This document shows, in pieces, positions 1-7,615 of a stretch of DNA of 64,000 bases (position 1 is the first letter of the stretch; the number at the start of each line of letters is the position of its first letter). The notes beneath the pieces were generated by a model. That model searched no databases, had not been told where the DNA came from, and saw only the letters and a program-made list of their open reading frames with translations. The translations under genes and the position numbers were made by a program. Source of the DNA: Novosphingobium subterraneum (GTDB taxonomy: Bacteria > Pseudomonadota > Alphaproteobacteria > Sphingomonadales > Sphingomonadaceae); contig NZ_JRVC01000001.1 of assembly GCF_000807925.1 (NCBI RefSeq), forward strand, positions 62,001 to 126,000. Reading direction: 5' to 3'.

Positions 1-16
1 TCAAGAGCGTCAGACC

Positions 17-1303
17 ATGTGGTTGGTGGCCAAGGACACCACAGGTAGCACCGGGCGCGTCGCCATTGGCGACGGTCTGCGAGCAGCCTTGGTCCGCTGG
101 TACACGGGCCATGGCAACGAGGCCGATCACCGGGCCTGCGTCTCTCTCGTCGTGACAGCGCGCGAGAATCACAAATGGCTCGCCTGCGATTGTCTGGGCG
201 AGGTCACCGCGCCGCCGCTGCTGAGCCCGGCCTACCTGAGCTTTCAGGAAACCTATTACCTGCGGCGGCTGACTTCGAGGCCGATGCATGCGCCGGCGTG
301 TCCATTTTTCCTGCCCCAGGCACCGCCGCGCATCCGCGAGACAGCAAGGGATTCGCTCTACGCGCTCGATGTTCCAGATGGCCTGTTCAACGCGCACCAG
401 AAGGCGCCGGAGAAACTCGCCCAGAAACCGGACCACAGTGAGCCAGACGACCGGTCGCGTGGTGTTGCAATCCCGCGCCTCGGCAAACTGCTGTGGCTGC
501 TGCTCGAGCGGGCGGGTTCCAACGTGCTGCGCGAGCTTCCGCCAGCAGGGCCACGGGAGGGCTCGATCAGCCAGGAGATGCGTTTCCTGCGCCGGGCTGC
601 GCAAGGTCTCGAGATTGCGCCCGGGGTTCCGCTCTCGGCCCATCTCTACACGAACGCCATCGATTACGAAAAGCGGCGGGTTCACGCCCGGCTGCGCGCT
701 GCGGCCGAGAGATGGCCTCATGAATTCGCGCCCCAGGCGTTTCTTCTGCTCGAGGCCAATGCGGTCACTTCCACCGAGATCGTCACCGGTCTCGGCACGA
801 TCTCGGTCCGGAACCGCATCCAGCACACCGGGATCATCCGCGCCGAAGTTGAGCCGCCGTTCCTTGTGCTCGCCGTCGTCGGCGAGCACAGCAGGAAGGA
901 GGGCTATGTCGCGCTGCGCGCCTACGCTCAGCCTGTCTTGAGCGGCAACCAGTTCGTGCCGACAGAGCGAGACCACGACCGAGACGTTCTGCGGGCGCTC
1001 CAAGACGCGCAGTATATCCTGCGACGCCGGGACATCCGGATGGCGGTGAAGAAGATCCTCTTCGATCTGCCATTTGCGGACGTCTCCGTAAGGCCGGATT
1101 TCCTGATCGCCCTTCTCGACGACAACACCGGGCAGGAGTGCCGCTTTGCGCTGCAAATCCTCCAGTCGTCCGACGAGGATTATCTCGCCCTCAGGGCAAT
1201 CGAGCGGACTCGTCTTTCGCAGCTTGGACCGGTGGCGGCCCTCGCTCTTGGAGACGTCACGCCCGAGATCGTTGCCCGGACCGCTCTCGGGATCCTGAGC
1301 TGA
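17..1303 (+). CDS. Uncharacterised backbone protein, possibly DUF1173-like
   Basis: A 428-residue protein of unknown function, soluble by composition, with no signal peptide or membrane segment. An N-terminal Cys/His cluster (CDC near residue 57, then an H-x3-CPF motif near residue 92) could bind zinc. The stretch YYLRRL followed by that motif recalls DUF1173-type plasmid proteins, but this is recognition by eye only. The frame is open to the left edge of the window and no strong Shine-Dalgarno precedes the ATG at 17, so the gene may start further upstream. It leads a same-strand series of backbone genes. The later part has the composition of a normal globular domain with alternating acidic and hydrophobic stretches. 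Confidence 0.6.
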   Translation: MWLVAKDTTGSTGRVAIGDGLRAALVRWYTGHGNEADHRACVSLVVTARENHKWLACDCLGEVTAPPLLSPAYLSFQETYYLRRLTSRPMHAPACPFFLPQAPPRIRETARDSLYALDVPDGLFNAHQKAPEKLAQKPDHSEPDDRSRGVAIPRLGKLLWLLLERAGSNVLRELPPAGPREGSISQEMRFLRRAAQGLEIAPGVPLSAHLYTNAIDYEKRRVHARLRAAAERWPHEFAPQAFLLLEANAVTSTEIVTGLGTISVRNRIQHTGIIRAEVEPPFLVLAVVGEHSRKEGYVALRAYAQPVLSGNQFVPTERDHDRDVLRALQDAQYILRRRDIRMAVKKILFDLPFADVSVRPDFLIALLDDNTGQECRFALQILQSSDEDYLALRAIERTRLSQLGPVAALALGDVTPEIVARTALGILS

Positions 1304-1309
1304 AGAAGA

Positions 1310-1317
1310 GGGGGAGG
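1310..1317 (+). promoter_or_regulatory. GGGGGAGG leader element, copy 1
   Basis: The octamer GGGGGAGG lies 34 nt before the next start codon. Identical octamers lie at 2045-2052 and 5471-5478, also 26-37 nt before starts. Its role is unknown; it could be a ribosome standby site or a protein-binding site. Confidence 0.3.
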
Positions 1318-1321
1318 GTCT

Positions 1322-1350
1322 GAGCGAACCTGCAACAGGAGAGTTCGCTC
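1322..1350 (+). promoter_or_regulatory. Start-site hairpin presenting the Shine-Dalgarno
   Basis: A perfect inverted repeat, GAGCGAAC (1322-1329) and GTTCGCTC (1343-1350), encloses a 13-nt loop carrying ACAGGAGA. The right arm ends directly against the ATG at 1351. The ribosome-binding site would be displayed in the loop, or blocked when the stem is stabilised. Confidence 0.5.
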
Positions 1351-1986
1351 ATGCCATGTTTTGCCCCATCACCGCGTCCCTCCACTTCCATCTGGGGCGC
1401 CGTCCAGCAGGCCGATCAGCTGGCCCCCGGCATATGGTCAGTTATGACCGCCAGCCACGGCGGTATCATTCTGTCCGATCAGAGACAGGCCGCCATGCCA
1501 GCGGCGCTACGGATCGAAGGCGGGGCCTACGAAGAAGATTGCGATTGGGGGCTCCCGATCCTTGCCTTCACCAGCGAGCTTGAAGGGCAGGGCTCCTGCT
1601 CTGCGGGCTTGCTGCAGCTTGCCCGCGATACTACCCGATGTTGGCACCCGGACCGCTTCAGCGCCTTCACCGGCGAGGCCATAGAGGAGAATTCCTCTGC
1701 GATCCTGCGGACGCGCAAGGCCTATATGGCCGCGATCGGCGAATTCTGCGTGACCAGCGCCTGGGGCGATTGGGCCGAGTGGGTGCCGGACGGCAAAGTC
1801 GGCGTGATTGCCCGGCAAGTCGAGCGCGTCGATCACCTTGGCCGCCCAACCTATGGCGAGGCCGAGGTCTGCGCGCTCATCGCCAAGGACCTCTACGCCG
1901 CGCGCGGCGAGGTTAAGGCGCTGCGTGATACGGCGCACGACATCATCCCGATTCCTGAAGCCCTGCGACCCAAGCGCGTTGGCTGA
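1351..1986 (+). CDS. DUF7007-type plasmid protein
   Basis: A 211-residue protein of unknown function. The N-terminal part (WGAVQQADQLAPGIWSV, then a short linker and SHGGIILS at about residues 16-43) matches my memory of the DUF7007 family, found on conjugative elements of alphaproteobacteria. The middle is rich in acidic and aromatic residues and the C-terminus is basic (RPKRVG). There is no signal peptide. The ATG at 1351 is chosen because it directly follows a hairpin whose loop carries AGGAGA. It lies 47 nt after the previous stop and on the same strand, so cotranscription is likely. A role in element maintenance is inference. Confidence 0.7.
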   Translation: MPCFAPSPRPSTSIWGAVQQADQLAPGIWSVMTASHGGIILSDQRQAAMPAALRIEGGAYEEDCDWGLPILAFTSELEGQGSCSAGLLQLARDTTRCWHPDRFSAFTGEAIEENSSAILRTRKAYMAAIGEFCVTSAWGDWAEWVPDGKVGVIARQVERVDHLGRPTYGEAEVCALIAKDLYAARGEVKALRDTAHDIIPIPEALRPKRVG

Positions 1987-2071
1987 AGAGCAGGCCAAGG
2001 CAGCCGGGCTCCGGCCAGGCATCAATCCGCTGTTCTGAAGGGAAGGGGGAGGGGAAGGGCGAAACAGTGCG

Positions 2072-2092
2072 ATGAAGGACCCCTTGTCATGA
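2072..2092 (+). other. Possible six-codon leader minigene before the GHKL ATPase
   Basis: ATG at 2072 opens a six-residue frame (MKDPLS) ending in TGA at 2090-2092, which overlaps the ATG of the next gene at 2089. A purine-rich run lies upstream at 2041-2059. This arrangement would couple leader translation to the ATPase start. It may be chance. Confidence 0.3.
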
Positions 2093-3762
2093 ACCCGACA
2101 GTTATTCGACCCAGCGTCAGCCCGAAGACGATCACCAAAGTCACGCGCCTCTTCAATGGCACCATCGGCGATATCCTCGGCGAGCTCCTCCAGAACAGTC
2201 GCCGCGCGGGCGCTTCCCGGATCGATATCGCCTGCTGCGCGGATCAGGACGCAGCGCGCCTGACCCTTGTCGATGATGGAACCGGAGTCGCCCATCCGCA
2301 GACCATGATTGCGCTGGGGGATTCGGGCTGGAGCCAGCACATCCATGAGGCCGAAGACCCGGCAGGCATGGGTGTCTTCAGCCTGGCGGGCAAGGAAACC
2401 CGGATCAGCTCGCGTCATACCGATGCCGACATCGGATGGTCGGTCCATGTCCCAGCGGATGGCTGGACCGGTGCGCAGGACATTGCCGTGCAGCCCCTTG
2501 CTCGCCCCGTCGGGACGACAATCAGCTTCCTGATGCCCGGCGTGAGCGAGCAGACCACCGAGCGGATTCTGCGCGAGGTCGCGAAGTTCTACCCGCTGCC
2601 GGTGTTCTTCAATGGCACGGAAATGCCACGCGAGGACTTTCTCGCCAAAGCAATCTACATCGCCGAGTGGAACGGCAGCCAGATCGGCGTGTTCGAAGGG
2701 CGCGAATACCACCAGGACCCCACCACGAATTTCTATGGGATGGTGCTCACCCGCAAGCTTGCCAGCGTCTCGGAGAGCCTTGGCGGCAAAACATACCATG
2801 CCCGGCTCGATATCGGGGCCACCCCGGGCCTTGCCCTTGTGCTCCCGGCGCGCAAGGAATTCGTCGAGAATGCCGCGTTTGCGGCGCTGCAGGCAGCGTG
2901 CAGGCGCACGATCTATGCCGCGCTGGCGCACAGAGGCCAGCACCGGCTTTCCTTCGAGAACTGGAAGGAAGCGCGCGATCTTGGGGTTGCCCTGCCGGAG
3001 GCCGACCCCTGCCTGCCCCGCTGGCATGCTGCCATTGCGGAGAGCGACAACGTCAATGTCGAGTATGAGGAAATCGCAGCAGGTGCGGACACGATCCTTG
3101 TCGCGGATCTTGAGCCCGATATTGCCCAGGGACTGGAGCGCGCGCTGCGCGACCACCCCTTGCGCCCGCACCTCGTCGAGAACCATCCCGCATACGCTGG
3201 CTATGGCTGGTATGACGCGCTGCATCAGCTCGGCAACGTGCGCTTCTATGTTGCAGCCGGAGAGCGCGACCACGTCATCGCCGAAAACGGCAGCTTCCCC
3301 CCGCTCGATGACCATGTTCGTGCCGAGACGATCGAGCTGAGGTTCTGCGTCTTCCACCGCGCCAGCGTAACGCAGCGCGAGGAACGGATCTCGGCAGATG
3401 TCGCCTTCGTCCTCGGCGAGGATGGTTGGTACAGCGGCATCGACCAGATCCGCATTGCCTATGTTCCGGGTCCGGCGCTGACTCCTGAAACGCTGGTCGA
3501 TCTGATCGAGAACGTCTGTTTCTGCGCGAACGACGACAGCGAGGCCGACTCCTGGGACACCCAGCACGAGCACTTCCTGCGCGATGCGCGCGAGCTCGCG
3601 GCCCGGGTGCTGCTCGGCGAGGACGAGGCCATTGCGGCGCGTATCCGCGACACGCTTGCCGGCATCCTCTGGGTCATTCCCAAGGACCGGCAGGTTGCCA
3701 TTACCGTTGCTGCCGGGACCGCGATCGATGTTCAGCTTTCCGCTTTTCAACCTGCGGGCTGA
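2089..3762 (+). CDS. GHKL-type (HSP90/HATPase_c) ATP-binding protein
   Basis: A 557-residue protein with an N-terminal GHKL ATPase fold: N box GELLQNSRRAGAS (about residues 31-43; Glu32 and Asn36 in the expected positions), G1 box VDDGTGV (about 61-67) and G2 box AGMGVFS (about 91-97). The remaining 450 residues resemble nothing I recognise by eye. No histidine-kinase phosphoacceptor region or membrane segment is visible, so it is not a sensor kinase. Stand-alone GHKL ATPases of this kind act as chaperone-like, DNA-topology or defence components. It stands in a same-strand series between DUF7007 and short uncharacterised genes. Its start overlaps a six-codon leader frame by ATGA. Confidence 0.8.
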   Translation: MNPTVIRPSVSPKTITKVTRLFNGTIGDILGELLQNSRRAGASRIDIACCADQDAARLTLVDDGTGVAHPQTMIALGDSGWSQHIHEAEDPAGMGVFSLAGKETRISSRHTDADIGWSVHVPADGWTGAQDIAVQPLARPVGTTISFLMPGVSEQTTERILREVAKFYPLPVFFNGTEMPREDFLAKAIYIAEWNGSQIGVFEGREYHQDPTTNFYGMVLTRKLASVSESLGGKTYHARLDIGATPGLALVLPARKEFVENAAFAALQAACRRTIYAALAHRGQHRLSFENWKEARDLGVALPEADPCLPRWHAAIAESDNVNVEYEEIAAGADTILVADLEPDIAQGLERALRDHPLRPHLVENHPAYAGYGWYDALHQLGNVRFYVAAGERDHVIAENGSFPPLDDHVRAETIELRFCVFHRASVTQREERISADVAFVLGEDGWYSGIDQIRIAYVPGPALTPETLVDLIENVCFCANDDSEADSWDTQHEHFLRDARELAARVLLGEDEAIAARIRDTLAGILWVIPKDRQVAITVAAGTAIDVQLSAFQPAG

Positions 3763-3807
3763 GTCCCGCGAGGCCGTCCGGTTGTCCGCTCGTCGTCTCT
3801 TGGATCA

Positions 3808-3820
3808 GGAGGAGACCTCC
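3808..3820 (+). promoter_or_regulatory. Shine-Dalgarno sequestered in a GGAGG/CCTCC hairpin
   Basis: GGAGG (3808-3812), AGA loop, CCTCC (3816-3820), directly before the ATG at 3822. The Shine-Dalgarno itself forms the left arm, so folding would block ribosome binding. Confidence 0.45.
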
Positions 3821-3821
3821 A

Positions 3822-4193
3822 ATGCATGACACATCTGACCTCACTTGCGCGCGGCAACGCACCGAGCGCATTGCGCTGCTCAATGATGCCGCGCGCCAGG
3901 GCCGTGACCGAACGGCCCGCATCGTCATGACCTCCGGGTTGCTTGCAGAATTCGGCGGCGACACGGTGGCACAAAGCATGATGGTTCAGGCTCGGTTGAT
4001 GGCCGCTCTGCGCCATTGCACCTTCGCCCCGGATTCGCCCGAGCGAGACTTTGCAAGCATGGATGTCGATGGCATCAAGGTGCTGATGAAAGTCGATTAT
4101 TACGACACCGAACTGGCATTCGGGTCCGAGGATCCGGCCAATCCAGCGATGACACAGCGCGTCATCACGCTGATGCGGCCAGCGGACTACTGA
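3822..4193 (+). CDS. Uncharacterised small protein
   Basis: A 123-residue protein with no recognised domain. It is mostly helical by composition (RQRTERIALLNDAARQG near the N-terminus) followed by a more beta-like C-terminal half with acidic patches. Proteins whose first part reads like this (a helix, then a short IVMTSGLL segment) are common as DUF-type genes on sphingomonad plasmids, but I cannot name a family. The start is set by the GGAGG preceding ATG 3822, which lies in a potential hairpin. It sits 59 nt after the GHKL gene and on the same strand. Confidence 0.65.
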   Translation: MHDTSDLTCARQRTERIALLNDAARQGRDRTARIVMTSGLLAEFGGDTVAQSMMVQARLMAALRHCTFAPDSPERDFASMDVDGIKVLMKVDYYDTELAFGSEDPANPAMTQRVITLMRPADY

Positions 4194-4205
4194 TGAGTTC
4201 AGGGG

Positions 4206-4217
4206 CTGACATGTCAG
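4206..4217. repeat. 12-bp perfect palindrome CTGACATGTCAG
   Basis: A perfect dyad in the short gap between two small backbone genes, 49 nt before the next start codon. It could be an operator for a dimeric repressor. No second copy was noticed. Confidence 0.35.
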
Positions 4218-4265
4218 TGCGCCGCGGGGCATCGGCCCAGTTAAGGGTGGGGAGGTAACGAGCGC

Positions 4266-4616
4266 ATGAGCAGGCACAAAGTACCGCTTCGTGACGGGAT
4301 TGCTGCTGCCAGTGCCTATGTCGGATGGGACCGACCGCTTCAGACCTATTTCGCGCAGGTTCTGAGCGCTCCTGACGAAGACGGGGAGGAAATCGAACTC
4401 GTATGGGTCGGAACCGCTTTCGGAGAGCTGCCCCGCGCGGTTGACGCAATCCGCGCGCTCGAGCCCTATTGCCATATCGAGGCAAGTCTTGCCGCACAGC
4501 TCGAGATCGACAGGATGGCCTGCCTCGCCACGCGCGATGGACCCAATCAGCTCGAAGCCAAGGCGTTCATGGCGCGCCTCAACCAGATCAAGGACGGGTC
4601 CGAGCCCGAAGCTTAG
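4266..4616 (+). CDS. Uncharacterised small protein
   Basis: A 116-residue acidic protein of unknown function, without signal peptide or membrane segment. It begins MSRHKVPLRDGIAAASAYVG and ends in a charged helix. A GGGGAGG ribosome-binding site lies 9-15 nt upstream, between short arms GTTA and TAAC. It belongs to the same plus-strand series of backbone genes; no partner or enzymatic motif is visible. Confidence 0.6.
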   Translation: MSRHKVPLRDGIAAASAYVGWDRPLQTYFAQVLSAPDEDGEEIELVWVGTAFGELPRAVDAIRALEPYCHIEASLAAQLEIDRMACLATRDGPNQLEAKAFMARLNQIKDGSEPEA

Positions 4617-4819
4617 GTCGGTACAGACCGGGCCTGGCTCGTAGCAGGGCCGGTTCAGCTCCAATCCAACTATCGAGACTCCTCAGCCCTCTGGGCTGGA
4701 CAGGATGACGCGCGCCTGCGGTGGCTGGCGCACGGGCCGGGCCAGGGGCCCGGAGGAGAGGGGGGATGGGAGAAGGTGTTCCGGACAAGGGGTTCGGACG
4801 GCATCAGGAGAACTTCGAC

Positions 4820-5320
4820 ATGAACATCGGCACCCTCAAGGCCAACGCAGAAGGCGTTCACATCGGCCGCATCACCACCCTGACCTTCAGCGCGACGGTT
4901 GCGCTGCGGGCCTTCGAATCCACCAACGAGCGGGCACCCAAGTTCGACCTCATGGCGCTCTCGGCGGACCGCCGCAGCTGGGTCAAGATCGGCGCGCTCT
5001 GGGAATACTCGTCGAACGAGACCGGCGAGTGCTTCCTCTCGGGCCAGATCGACGATCCCAGCCTCTCGGCGCCGATCCCGGTCGCCATGTTCCAGCAGAA
5101 CGATGGCAGCTACAACGTCGCCTGGCGCCGCTCGAAGCCCAAGGCCTCGCTCGACGGCTTCGGCAGCGAGAGTGAAGGCGCCCTGCCGCCGCTGACTGCC
5201 ACCGGCGACGAACCGGCCAGCGACCGCAGCGTTGACAGCGGTGCTGCCACCGGCGACGGTCTGGGCGACAGCACCGCTCCGGCACCCAAGGGCAAGACGC
5301 GCGCGAGCGTCGACGCCTGA
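4820..5320 (+). CDS. DUF736 family protein
   Basis: A 166-residue protein whose first 105 residues match the DUF736 pattern: MNIGTLKANAEGVHIGRI, a central FDLMALSADRRSWVKIGALW segment, and a closing VAMFQQNDGSYNVAW. DUF736 proteins are typical of alphaproteobacterial plasmids and integrative elements and are usually near transfer genes; no activity is established. The C-terminal 60 residues are a low-complexity Ser/Asp/Ala/Gly tail ending in a basic patch, likely disordered. ATG 4820 is chosen over an upstream in-frame ATG because AGGAG lies 11-15 nt before it and the family starts at this Met. A strong intrinsic terminator follows at 5375-5413. Confidence 0.85.
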   Translation: MNIGTLKANAEGVHIGRITTLTFSATVALRAFESTNERAPKFDLMALSADRRSWVKIGALWEYSSNETGECFLSGQIDDPSLSAPIPVAMFQQNDGSYNVAWRRSKPKASLDGFGSESEGALPPLTATGDEPASDRSVDSGAATGDGLGDSTAPAPKGKTRASVDA

Positions 5321-5336
5321 CCGGGACAAGCCCCCC

Positions 5337-5366
5337 GTGACCGGTGCCGCGACCCGCGCCGGTCAC
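5337..5366 (+). repeat. Hairpin GTGACCGG/CCGGTCAC
   Basis: An 8-bp perfect inverted repeat (5337-5344 and 5359-5366) just after the DUF736 stop and just before the intrinsic terminator; it may protect the 3' end of the transcript. Confidence 0.4.
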
Positions 5367-5374
5367 ATCGGGAA

Positions 5375-5413
5375 GGCCCGTCCGCGCATTCGTCGCGGGC
5401 GGGCCTTTTCTTT
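5375..5413 (+). terminator. Intrinsic terminator after the DUF736 gene
   Basis: A long GC-rich stem (GGCCCG, CCGCG, 7-nt loop, CGCGG, CGGGCC) is followed by TTTTCTTT. This is the clearest rho-independent terminator in the backbone region and closes the transcription unit that ends at 5320. Confidence 0.85.
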
Positions 5414-5483
5414 GCCCGGTGCTTGCAAGCCGAGCCGACCTGCAGCGGAAACTCTGCCTGCGAAAGAGAAGGGGGAGGTGCCG

Positions 5484-5504
5484 TTCAAGCAAAGGAGGCT
5501 TGAA
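5484..5504 (+). promoter_or_regulatory. Start-site hairpin presenting the Shine-Dalgarno
   Basis: TTCAAGC (5484-5490) and GCTTGAA (5498-5504) form a perfect 7-bp stem whose 7-nt loop is exactly AAAGGAG. The last base of the right arm is the A of the ATG at 5504. The architecture matches the hairpin at 1322-1350. Confidence 0.5.
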
Positions 5505-6019
5505 TGGCACAGACAAACTGGACTCTCGATCTTGGCGGGGCTCCGTGGAACGAAGACTGCGCGCAGATCGGCCACACCCCGAACTTCGACCTCGTGAATA
5601 CCGCAGAAGTCACGCTCTACAGGGCTGCGCTGATCGCGGTCGCCGGGCCTCCGCCCGCCGGGATCACCCTGCGGATCAAGGCTAACGCCCATGATTTCGG
5701 GACCTACCGGACGGTCGAGGCGAGCGTCGACGACGAACAGGACGATGGTAGCCATGCCAGCTATATCGAGACCCTCGAGACCGGCTTCGCCTTTTGGCAT
5801 CAAGCCGGGTTTGCACCGCCTGAATTCGGCAAACTGACAGCGAGCAATCAGCTTGCGGGTTTCGTCGTGGATGCCGTCGCAAGCGCGCTGCGGATCACAC
5901 GGCCGAGCAGCACCGGCGCATTCTTCCCAGCGTCCTCCGGACCGCTTCACCGGAACCTCACCGCAGCCTTTCCGGAGGCGGCGCAGCGCGCCTTTTCCGA
6001 AGCGAGCCTGCCATGCTGA
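5504..6019 (+). CDS. Uncharacterised protein
   Basis: A 171-residue protein with no recognised family. The first 70 residues look like a mixed alpha/beta domain (NWTLDLGGAPWNEDCAQIG, then an aliphatic strand-rich part), and a central acidic stretch contains DDEQDDGS. There is no signal peptide. The start is fixed by AAAGGAG in the loop of a hairpin that runs into the ATG. It follows the intrinsic terminator at 5375-5413, so it probably begins a new transcription unit, and it overlaps the next gene by 7 nt, which implies translational coupling. Confidence 0.65.
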   Translation: MAQTNWTLDLGGAPWNEDCAQIGHTPNFDLVNTAEVTLYRAALIAVAGPPPAGITLRIKANAHDFGTYRTVEASVDDEQDDGSHASYIETLETGFAFWHQAGFAPPEFGKLTASNQLAGFVVDAVASALRITRPSSTGAFFPASSGPLHRNLTAAFPEAAQRAFSEASLPC

Positions 6020-6384
6020 CCGACAGCGAGCGCTTCGCCTTCAGCGTCTGGCGGATCCATGCGTTCGCCTCGACGGGCAATGCCTACGACGCCGTGCAGA
6101 CCGACGAGAGCATCGCAGCCGGTGACACCCTGCTTGTTCTCGATGAACGGGTTGTCGGTGTCGCGATGACTTGGCCTTTTGCCATCACGGCACAGCCGGG
6201 CAAGCTTCACGCGGTCTGTGCGCCTGGCGCTGGCGAAACCCTTGGGCACATTGAAAGGGCGCTCGATGTTCCAGACGGGTCAATCGCTCGAGCCTGCCGC
6301 CTCGCAAGGACACTGGGCATTGCGATTGATGCGGGCCTCGTCCCGTGGCTGTCTGAGCCGCTGGCGAGAGATGGGGACGACTAG
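6013..6384 (+). CDS. Uncharacterised small protein coupled to its upstream neighbour
   Basis: A 123-residue protein of unknown function. Its start overlaps the end of the preceding gene by 7 nt, so the two are probably made together. The sequence contains no metal, nucleotide or membrane motif that I can identify. The C-terminal 40 residues (RACRLARTLGIAIDAGLVPW) look like two helices. Both genes may be accessory backbone genes. Confidence 0.6.
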   Translation: MLTDSERFAFSVWRIHAFASTGNAYDAVQTDESIAAGDTLLVLDERVVGVAMTWPFAITAQPGKLHAVCAPGAGETLGHIERALDVPDGSIARACRLARTLGIAIDAGLVPWLSEPLARDGDD

Positions 6385-6409
6385 CGCGGCGAGTGGCGCC
6401 ACAGAAATC

Positions 6410-6437
6410 TTGCTATTTTGGCAATAATTGCTATTTT
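6410..6437 (+). promoter_or_regulatory. Probable autoregulatory operator of the toxin-antitoxin pair
   Basis: Two exact copies of TTGCTATTTT (6410-6419 and 6428-6437) repeat with an 18-bp period in an AT-rich island 23 nt before the antitoxin start. Phd-family antitoxins repress their own promoters through short repeats, so this is the likely operator. Confidence 0.5.
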
Positions 6438-6459
6438 AAGGCCAAGAGGAGATACCACC

Positions 6460-6762
6460 ATGCCAGCGGCGGCGAATGAGCACCCCAGGGTTCCCCTAAC
6501 CCAGTTTCACAACAACACCGGCGAGTTCCTCGATCTGGCAACCAAGCAGCCGGTCGTCCTGACCAGCCATGGCCGCGAGCGGCATGTAATCGCAGATAGC
6601 GAGTATTTCCGCCATCTTGAACAGGCGGCACGCGGTGTGATCGCCGGCCACATGAATATCGAAGCTGTCGCTTCGTCCGACATGACCGGAGCCGACCGCA
6701 AGGCTTTTGCCAATGCACGGCCTTCGGCCAGTGAACTTGCCAATGACCGCTGGGAAGACTGA
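6460..6762 (+). CDS. Phd/YefM-family antitoxin
   Basis: A 100-residue protein with the Phd/YefM DNA-binding fold: VPLTQFHNNTGEFLDLA (a short helix that inserts into DNA), then PVVLTSHGRERHVIAD with the PVVLTxxGR turn typical of the family, and ADSEYFRHLEQ. Phd antitoxins repress their own operon and neutralise a partner toxin through a flexible C-terminus, here ending SELANDRWED. ATG 6460 is chosen because AAGAGGAG lies 9-16 nt upstream and the antitoxin-type N-terminus begins there. The downstream gene overlaps the end of this one by 20 nt, the usual order for antitoxin then toxin. Confidence 0.85.
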   Translation: MPAAANEHPRVPLTQFHNNTGEFLDLATKQPVVLTSHGRERHVIADSEYFRHLEQAARGVIAGHMNIEAVASSDMTGADRKAFANARPSASELANDRWED

Positions 6763-7147
6763 CCGACCCGCCGCAGGCCATATCCTCCGTTACGTCTATC
6801 TCTTCGAGGAAGAGCAGAGACGAGGCCGCGACGAAGGCGTCAAGGAACGCTTCGTCGTCGTCGTGGGTGTGGACGGCTCGCGCTATCTGGTTGCCGAGAT
6901 CACGACCAAGGGCGAGGGGCGCAAGAACGCCATCCCCATCCCCGATGAGATCGCACGCACAGCCGGGCTCGTTCCGGGTAGCGCGATTGTCGTTTCGGAA
7001 TTCAACCGGTTCACCTGGCCCGGGTTCGACATCAGACCCCTGATGAAGCAGCCCGGGTACATTGCCGGACGACTCCCACCGCGGTTCACAGCAAAGATCA
7101 TCGATGCCATCGGAGCCTGGGGCGCCGCTGCCGTCGATCGCGATTGA
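6743..7147 (+). CDS. PemK/MazF-like protein, probable toxin partner
   Basis: A 134-residue protein whose order of motifs (HILRYVYLFEEEQRRGRDEG, KERFVVVV, ITTKGEG, IPIPDEIARTAGLVPGS, VSEFNRFTWPGFDIRPL) matches an alphaproteobacterial family annotated as growth inhibitor or PemK-like. MazF/PemK toxins are endoribonucleases that cut mRNA. The WPG-DIRP block is characteristic of this family, while classic MazF catalytic residues cannot be confirmed by eye. The gene overlaps the Phd antitoxin by 20 nt, which supports a toxin-antitoxin module for element maintenance. ATG 6743 is preferred over an upstream ATG (6707) that would extend it further into the antitoxin. Confidence 0.65.
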   Translation: MTAGKTDRPAAGHILRYVYLFEEEQRRGRDEGVKERFVVVVGVDGSRYLVAEITTKGEGRKNAIPIPDEIARTAGLVPGSAIVVSEFNRFTWPGFDIRPLMKQPGYIAGRLPPRFTAKIIDAIGAWGAAAVDRD

Positions 7148-7586
7148 TTTCCGGAACGCCGAGGCAGCCTGCTCCTTGGAGCCTTGTCTGATCGTGCATC
7201 AACGTCAGGCCAGTCACGCCGGCGTTGTGGATTGGCGCCGGAGGTGGCCGAGGTCGGGTATTCCGGATCAGTGCCGCAGAGGGACCTCTCGCTCACCGGG
7301 ATCGGCAAGGGCGGGCGAATTATCCCGTGATCATCATCGTCAATAACAAGCCGGTACGCGGCGAAGTTGATGTCCAGGCGTGCGATAAGCTCCTGTGCCA
7401 ACAGCACGTCCGCCGACCAGTGCCCATGCCTCTTTGGTCGAGCTTAGGGCCAACCTGCAGAAATGCGAGCCGTGTTGCCCGGCAAGCCGGGCTGCCCGCA
7501 CCACCTCGATTTACGAGGTTCCCCGCGCGCGGAAGCGCGCGGTGTCCCAGCTCTCCCGCCGAGGCTCGACAAGGGCACCGGCGGAC
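7148..7586. other. Gap with no convincing gene
   Basis: About 440 nt between the toxin-like gene and ssb. On the minus strand around 7320-7430 the codons read plausibly (VLLAQELIARLDINFAAYRL), with the flavour of the C-terminal part of a retropepsin-like aspartic protease, but there is no start, no catalytic DTG and no ribosome-binding site. It is at best a relic. Confidence 0.3.
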
Positions 7587-7610
7587 GAGCCGTCGGTACC
7601 AAGGAGGCTC
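7587..7610 (+). promoter_or_regulatory. Start-site hairpin around the ssb Shine-Dalgarno
   Basis: GAGCC (7587-7591) and GGCTC (7606-7610) enclose a loop containing AAGGA, with the ATG 6 nt further on. Five base pairs only, but the architecture matches other backbone genes in this window. Confidence 0.35.
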
Positions 7611-7615
7611 TTGCA

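Noticed and set aside
1507..3750. A 747-codon open frame on the minus strand opposite the GHKL ATPase
   Set aside because: It is a mirror of the ATPase gene in high-GC DNA, with no ribosome-binding site and no family character. The plus-strand frame has clear GHKL motifs.
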